DNA of 64,000 nt from the NCBI RefSeq assembly GCF_008831285.2, contig NC_045141.1, positions 14,556,106-14,620,105 of the forward strand, read 5' to 3'. Below are positions 58,653 to 64,000 of the stretch, piece by piece; position 1 is the first letter of the stretch; each line of letters starts with the position of its first letter. The DNA is from Nymphaea colorata. Lineage: Eukaryota; Streptophyta; Magnoliopsida; Nymphaeales; Nymphaeaceae. The notes under the pieces are model-generated. The model was not told where the DNA came from and did no database searches. It saw only the letters and a list, made by a program, of their open reading frames with translations. A program made the position numbers and the translations under genes.

Positions 58653-61600
58653 CTAAGCTCTCTTCACCATTGCAACTGCAAAGCAGGTATGGTGGCCGAA
58701 GACAAATGATATCTCGAGCGAGGGGTCACAGGCACCAACCTGATGAATTACATTTAACGCAATCCTATTGTGCTCAGCAACCTGTTCTATCTGGCGAAGC
58801 TCCGATAGCCTCTCAGGGTCCCCAGAAAAGGTACCTCTGAGCTCCTTTGAAATCCTCTGGATGTCCCGGAAATAATTGTATCTCACTATAGCCTGATTTA
58901 CACAATGTCAGTAAGCAGCGACCTAGTGAAATATGAATTTCTAAAAGTATTCCGACACTAACTATTCATCACAATCACTTACAGAAAAATTCACATGGGC
59001 TGTTGAGTCCTTGAAAAGGGGGTACGAAACACCATCAGGCACACGTGCTTTTAGAAGGAGATCAAAGTGCTGGAAGAATCTCTGAATGGGCAGAAAAATT
59101 TCTGAGAAAAACTTCTCACTGGGTATAAATTTCTTCTCACATAAAAAACACAACAGATGGAAGGGGTAACAATCAAACAAAAAACTGCACATGCCTCCTG
59201 CTCGGTACTGAAAGCAGACCACTTTTTCACCAACTGGCGTTCATTAGCCAAAGCTGCACTCATCTAAAGGAAAAAAATGGACCAGTCAATTCACAAATGG
59301 TAAAACAATTATGCTTATTTGAATTTGACAGGGCCATTCAATTTACCATTGCAAGCCCTTCAGAAAGGTAAATGTAGCACTGAAGCAACAACATCTTTGG
59401 TGAAAGTCGAGCATCTCTTGCCATGTCCTTGGAGTTTTCCCTTCTTTTCTTCCCTTTTCTTCTGGCTAGTTGATTTTATTTGTGGATAGAAAGAAAGGAT
59501 CTTAAACAAGCTCACAAGTACAGAGAAATAGAGAACAAAATTTGCAGTAAGGAAGGTCCAAGATGGAAATCATACTGATCCTCAGCTACAAGAGCAAGGA
59601 AAGAAAACCAATTATATACATGCTTTTGCCTACTTTTATAAACTGAGTTATCAATCATTGGACTCATGGATTTATAGTGCTATCCTCGTGTGTCCAAGAA
59701 AGTTTATGCTGATCTTATGTTATTTTATCTCAATTTGTAAATTTTTAAGTTCTGAAATTTTAGGAATTCATTTACTGGCCCAGAAATATGATATTTTATC
59801 GTTCCATATGCCTGCATCTACCAAACAAAGGTTTTAATATATTGTTTACAAAAATGATATATAATTTATCTAAGTCTAAAAATCTTTTTGGTTGGAAGTC
59901 AAGACATCAGTGTTTGTGTTTTCACACAAGGCATAGCCTCCAGAGATTAACATAAGATTCACCTTGGGAAAAGAAAACATAGGTGATGAGAACAAACACG
60001 AGAAGACCAGGGGTACTCTACATACTTTGAGTATGTTACAGGCACATCCTCCATATGGTAGCAATAGATACACAAGTAGCAGGAGGCTACACATGCATAA
60101 AGCAGATGAGTTCATCAGGGGATTTGCATTGTAAAAGATGTAAAATAGAACAAAGCACTCACATGCATCAGAGTTTTGAGATATTCTGAGTTGAGCTTTC
60201 TCCATCAGTTTGACAAATATAATGTAAAGATACCTGTCCAAGTTAGATGTGAACTACATTATTGCTGAAAACAAAGTCACATAGCATGAACCAAAGTCAT
60301 TTTCAACCAACATCAGATACTGACCAGTAGACCATGCAGTATTCACCAGGGCCATAGAGTTCCAGCTCAAAACCAAGCATGAGGTAACGAGCAGCAATCC
60401 AGTAAATCTGTTCTTCTGTCCAAATAAGTAGATTTGCTGATGTATTCGCCCACGAATTCTGCACAAGCTGCTAACTAGTTAGAAAGCACTAAAATGCAAC
60501 AGAAAAATTGAAACACTGAAACCCATAGAACAGGATACTGTACCTCATCAATGGAAACACTGAAGGAATCTCCAGATTCTTTTGAACTACTTAAATCCAG
60601 CTGAAAATGACAACAAAAAATGTAAACGATGTAATGTATAACAAAGCATCTCAAAATAATATAAATCAGTAGAAAGTTGGGGAACAAGGCAGGAAAAAGA
60701 AAAGAAAAAAATCCTCAATCAGAGATAGGATTAGCAACAAATGGACCACAGGATTTGCACCAGAGGCGATGTTTTATTTAATTTTTAAGTTAAATATTTA
60801 TTGAAAAATGTTGTAAATTGCACAAACTCAAACAATTTAAATATATAAGAAATACTAGAAAAATTATAAAGAAATGAGGTTTTTCTACTTTCTTACAAGA
60901 ACATTGATAAAGATTTACAATAGCCAGTAAAATTTTAAAAAGAAACAAGAAAATGGAAACAAAGGTTTTAAACTGTAAAGTACACTAAAAAGTCTTCTTT
61001 TAAAGAACGGAGAAATTATTTTGATATTTACAGAGAGGAATTCAATTTGATGATACCTTCATAGGATCACAGCACTAAACAAATGAAGCTTATACTCATG
61101 TTTTTCCGCACTAGAGAAAAGTCAGCAAACTAAATTGTTTCAAAACAAAATCTTAAATTATTAAGATGCTTTCTGTTCATCTTCTATTTAATCTCTAATT
61201 TTGTCATCTTTCTAACTGAGGAATTCGTTAATGTGCATGTTAGATGGAAAAGTCCTGCCAAATTGTTAAAGGTACAAATTGGGTCTTAGCTTCCTGTGTT
61301 TCATATATGGCCTTTCATGTTCAATGGGAGCTCAGTGGTTAACTGTAAACTTTTTGCACTCCCATATCTAAATTTACTACAGCTGTATTATGATTCGGAG
61401 TTGAGATTCAAACCTATCTAGACAGTTCCTAACAGCTAGATATCAAGAGATTGGGGACTACCTTCGCTCTCCTCATTTTCTTGTAGACAGGAGGTTCTTG
61501 CCCTCATTTTAGGTTCTTCTTGCACACTTTGCTAAGAATAAGCATATCAAATTTTAGTGCCTCTGTGCAACTTTTTCCTTCTTGACAGTGCCTTGCGGCA

Positions 61601-64000
61601 CTTTTTGTCCTCTCAAATGGAGTTGTGCTAAATGCTCTGTTTAAGCATTCATTGTTGCTTGTCAAGTTCTTTCTTTGTTCGTCTTACTAATAAATAGGTT
61701 ATACTTATCTTACAGACATGACTGGGGAATGGACCAAAATCACCTGAACAACACATGCTCAAGCAATGGGCTAAGCCTTGTTTCTTCTTGTCCAAACAAT
61801 GATATGATGAATAAAGGTCTTCTCTTACTGCAGCCTGCAGGAAGAATGACCTAGCTATAACAAAGAAAGCCAATTCGAGTTTGTCCTTTTGTTGCCTAAT
61901 CCAAGTTATGCTGGTGAGAGTTACCAACAGATACCTTGATTAGTCTGCATGCAAATAAAGTCTAGAAGGACAAATCTAAATGGTGCAACTGAAGCTGCAT
62001 TATTTACAAGTGATGAAATCTTCTATGTTCATTTGAAAACAAGTGTTATTTGCATTTAACTATAGGTGCAACCAAGTCCTAGAGTGTTGGTCATACAGAC
62101 GTTCAGTAACGTTGAAGGACTGATCGCTTGTATCATCCGACAGTCCACTCTTGATATGACATTACTGAAAGTCCATTATTTCATAGCCAACAGAAGATGA
62201 CAATGAGAAGATCATACATATTTTCCAATAAAAACACCAAAAACTGGGATCTGTTCGTAAGTTAGCTTCATAATATGTTATAACTTATAACGTATAATGC
62301 AGCCAAATTAACTCATTATGGAACAGAATTTACAAAGAATCTGTTCAGTGCCAAGAACCAAAAACCCGACTAGGGTTATTCTACTGTTTTAAGTTTGGCA
62401 CCTTGTCACCTATATTTAACACTTCACTTCTAGAGGGAGAGAGGGAAAAAGGAAGCAGGATTATGACTTAAGAAAAAACAAGGTAACCCCAGGCTAGGGG
62501 TTCTTAAATGTGATATACAATCCAGTCTGTTTAGACTCAGACAAAGGGGTGCAAGCTGCGCCATCAGCCTAATGAGTGGAATATGTCAGGTTCAAACTAG
62601 AACCTTCGTTTGGGTATGGCTTACTCACATACAGGTTTTAGTACGCCAACACCTTACAGTCAATATTTTGGATGGATAAGGATGACCCAATCACACAAGC
62701 CACTCATATGGGACAACATAACTCCATACTTATCAAGTATCAACAATGACAAAGTTTGTGTAGACTGAACAATACAAAATAGAACAATTTTTGTGAGTTT
62801 AGGTGTTGCTTATACACTCACATATGATAGCAGTGCTGCATTTTGTCAGCAATGATAATTTTTTGCTGACATGCATGTGCACACATGTACATACACATAG
62901 ATACACACACAGGCATGTGCAACATGTACAAACAAAATGAAAAACATCTCACGACATGCATACATGTATGTATGGAGAGAGGGAGAGGGTTTATTTACTT
63001 TCATTGGTACCTGATATCAACAACGTCACAATAATGGGTGAGCTTATTCAGGTGCCAAACCAAAGAAAAAGGCTTTATGTGCCTAGACATGGAAAATCTG
63101 ATGGACATTATCTAACATTTTAAGACATTCGGAAAGCAACATCAAGTCTTCATTGGTCTGACAGTTCTAGCCCTAGCAAGAAGAAGAAAAAGGAAATGTC
63201 CAGTGTGTCAAGAATTGTCAATGCCCAATGCGATGGACACAGGCACATCTTAACACAAAGAAGAGATCACTAAAATCAAAGAGTAAATTTCTCTTTCTTT
63301 TTTCTCTTCTTTTTTTTCTTGGCAATTGTTGTATATTTTTTGCACATTTACGTCTGTTGTTCCTCCCTTGCATGTAGAGATTTTTAACCTGATGCATCTA
63401 AGAGTTTGTGAAACAACAAGAAATAAGCCCCAAACTATACATCCATCTGGAAAGTCTTCTGAACCTAAATGCAGAAAGTCAGGTAATATTTTCCCGGAAA
63501 ATTAGATTCTTCAAATTTAACCTTTCAACCTTAATAATCATGAGGATATAAACATAGCAAGAGAAAGAAAAGGAAGGTTGTAAAAACATTAGACAAAATT
63601 AAAATCAATGTGAGAACTGAGAAGAGCTTTTCAGCTCCCAAAACAAACCTGCCCTGCAATGATACTCCAGTCTTGCAAGATCTTTCCAAGCTTACGCCTT
63701 TGCCATGCAGTATTTGTGCAAAGAATCTTTAGCAAACTGATCAGTAACTACGTAATCAAGGACAAAAAGTGAGTTATAAGATGACAGACTTAAAGGAAAA
63801 TATGAAAGTTAGTGCTTAATCAAAGAAGGCACTGGTGGAGATGATAACAAATCACTGAACCTGTCCCAAACGTTGTATCAGTTCATGCTTCTGTAACTCT
63901 GTGTTCTTCATAATATGAGGCAGTGCCGTAGCCTGAGAGATCACTTCATGGAAAGGATCTCGCCCATACAGCTTCCCATCATGAATCAGTAGAACCTGTT
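58653..64000 (-). CDS. NAA35: NatC N-terminal acetyltransferase auxiliary subunit NAA35/MAK10, 3' half
   Basis: Non-catalytic scaffold subunit of the NatC complex, which acetylates N-terminal Met followed by hydrophobic residues. Exons in transcription order: before 64000 to 63861 (cut by the window edge), 63747-63649, 60600-60544, 60458-60325, 60233-60163, 59465-59347, 59263-59195, 59081-58983, 58892-58653. They give 342 C-terminal residues with all phases consistent. Recognisable parts are IYWIAARYLMLGFELELYGP then EYCMVYWYLYIIFVKL, the family's hydrophobic core. A basic KGKKRRE then KDMARDAR segment, LLLKARVP and the C-terminal HHTCFAVAMVKRA follow. The junction after residue block STEQE uses GC (59194-59193) instead of GT. 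A 3.05-kb intron lies between exons 63649 and 60600. The stop TAG is at 58655-58653. The N-terminal half is outside the window. Confidence 0.86.

Noticed and set aside
1-64000. CRISPR array, operons or a bacterial-type system
   Set aside because: No regularly spaced repeats with unique spacers. Genes are spliced and eukaryotic; the tandem repeats seen are simple duplications.

Overview
The window is nuclear DNA of a flowering plant. The evidence is GT-AG intron-rich genes whose products match plant families, a Ty1/copia LTR retrotransposon with a plant-type initiator-Met primer site, a tRNA-derived SINE, many AT microsatellites, and several short-repeat families of the kind common in plants. 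I cannot name the species. AT-rich intergenic DNA and long introns suggest a non-grass angiosperm, but that is a weak inference. No prokaryotic features apply.

Left half (1-38 kb): a tandem array of GT47 exostosin-type glycosyltransferase genes, all on the + strand. Each has the same four-exon layout: membrane anchor plus stem, linker, N-terminal exostosin half, C-terminal exostosin half. Copies B (21.5-24.1 kb), C (26.7-30.9 kb) and D (35.3-37.9 kb) splice cleanly in frame to 499, 454 and 481 residues. Copy A (1.9-5.1 kb) is probably dead: a (TA)n tract has replaced the acceptor and first codons of its last exon. A fifth copy, P (11.7-12.35 kb), keeps only the 5' flank, exon 1 with a stop at codon 6, and part of intron 1. 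Blocks of flanking DNA are shared between the A, P and B regions, so the cluster grew by segmental duplication. Mobile elements then landed differently in each copy (a SINE near A, a hAT-like element at 6.6 kb). P is cut off by an old copia remnant, which carries a small inverted-repeat element and a younger, almost complete but mutated copia element (12811-18195, 6-bp target duplication).

Middle (38-48.5 kb): a tiny intronless gene at 38943-39131 looks like CDC26, the small subunit of the anaphase-promoting complex. On the minus strand, 41560-48372, lies a 15-exon AP180/CALM-type clathrin assembly protein gene (548 residues) with an intact ANTH phosphoinositide-binding motif and clathrin/adaptor tail motifs.

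Right part (48.4-64 kb): about 10 kb without genes, holding microsatellites, three local tandem duplications (188 bp x2, 140 bp x2, 42 bp x3) and copies of several dispersed repeats. From 58.65 kb to the window edge is the 3' half of a minus-strand gene for the NatC acetyltransferase auxiliary subunit (NAA35/MAK10), including one probable GC-AG intron.

The genes do not form one pathway. CDC26, the clathrin adaptor and NAA35 are housekeeping genes, and the GT47 array is a lineage-specific expansion. I found no convincing novel biochemical system. The most informative signals are the broken splice site in copy A, the nested transposons, and the filled/empty insertion sites between paralogous segments.
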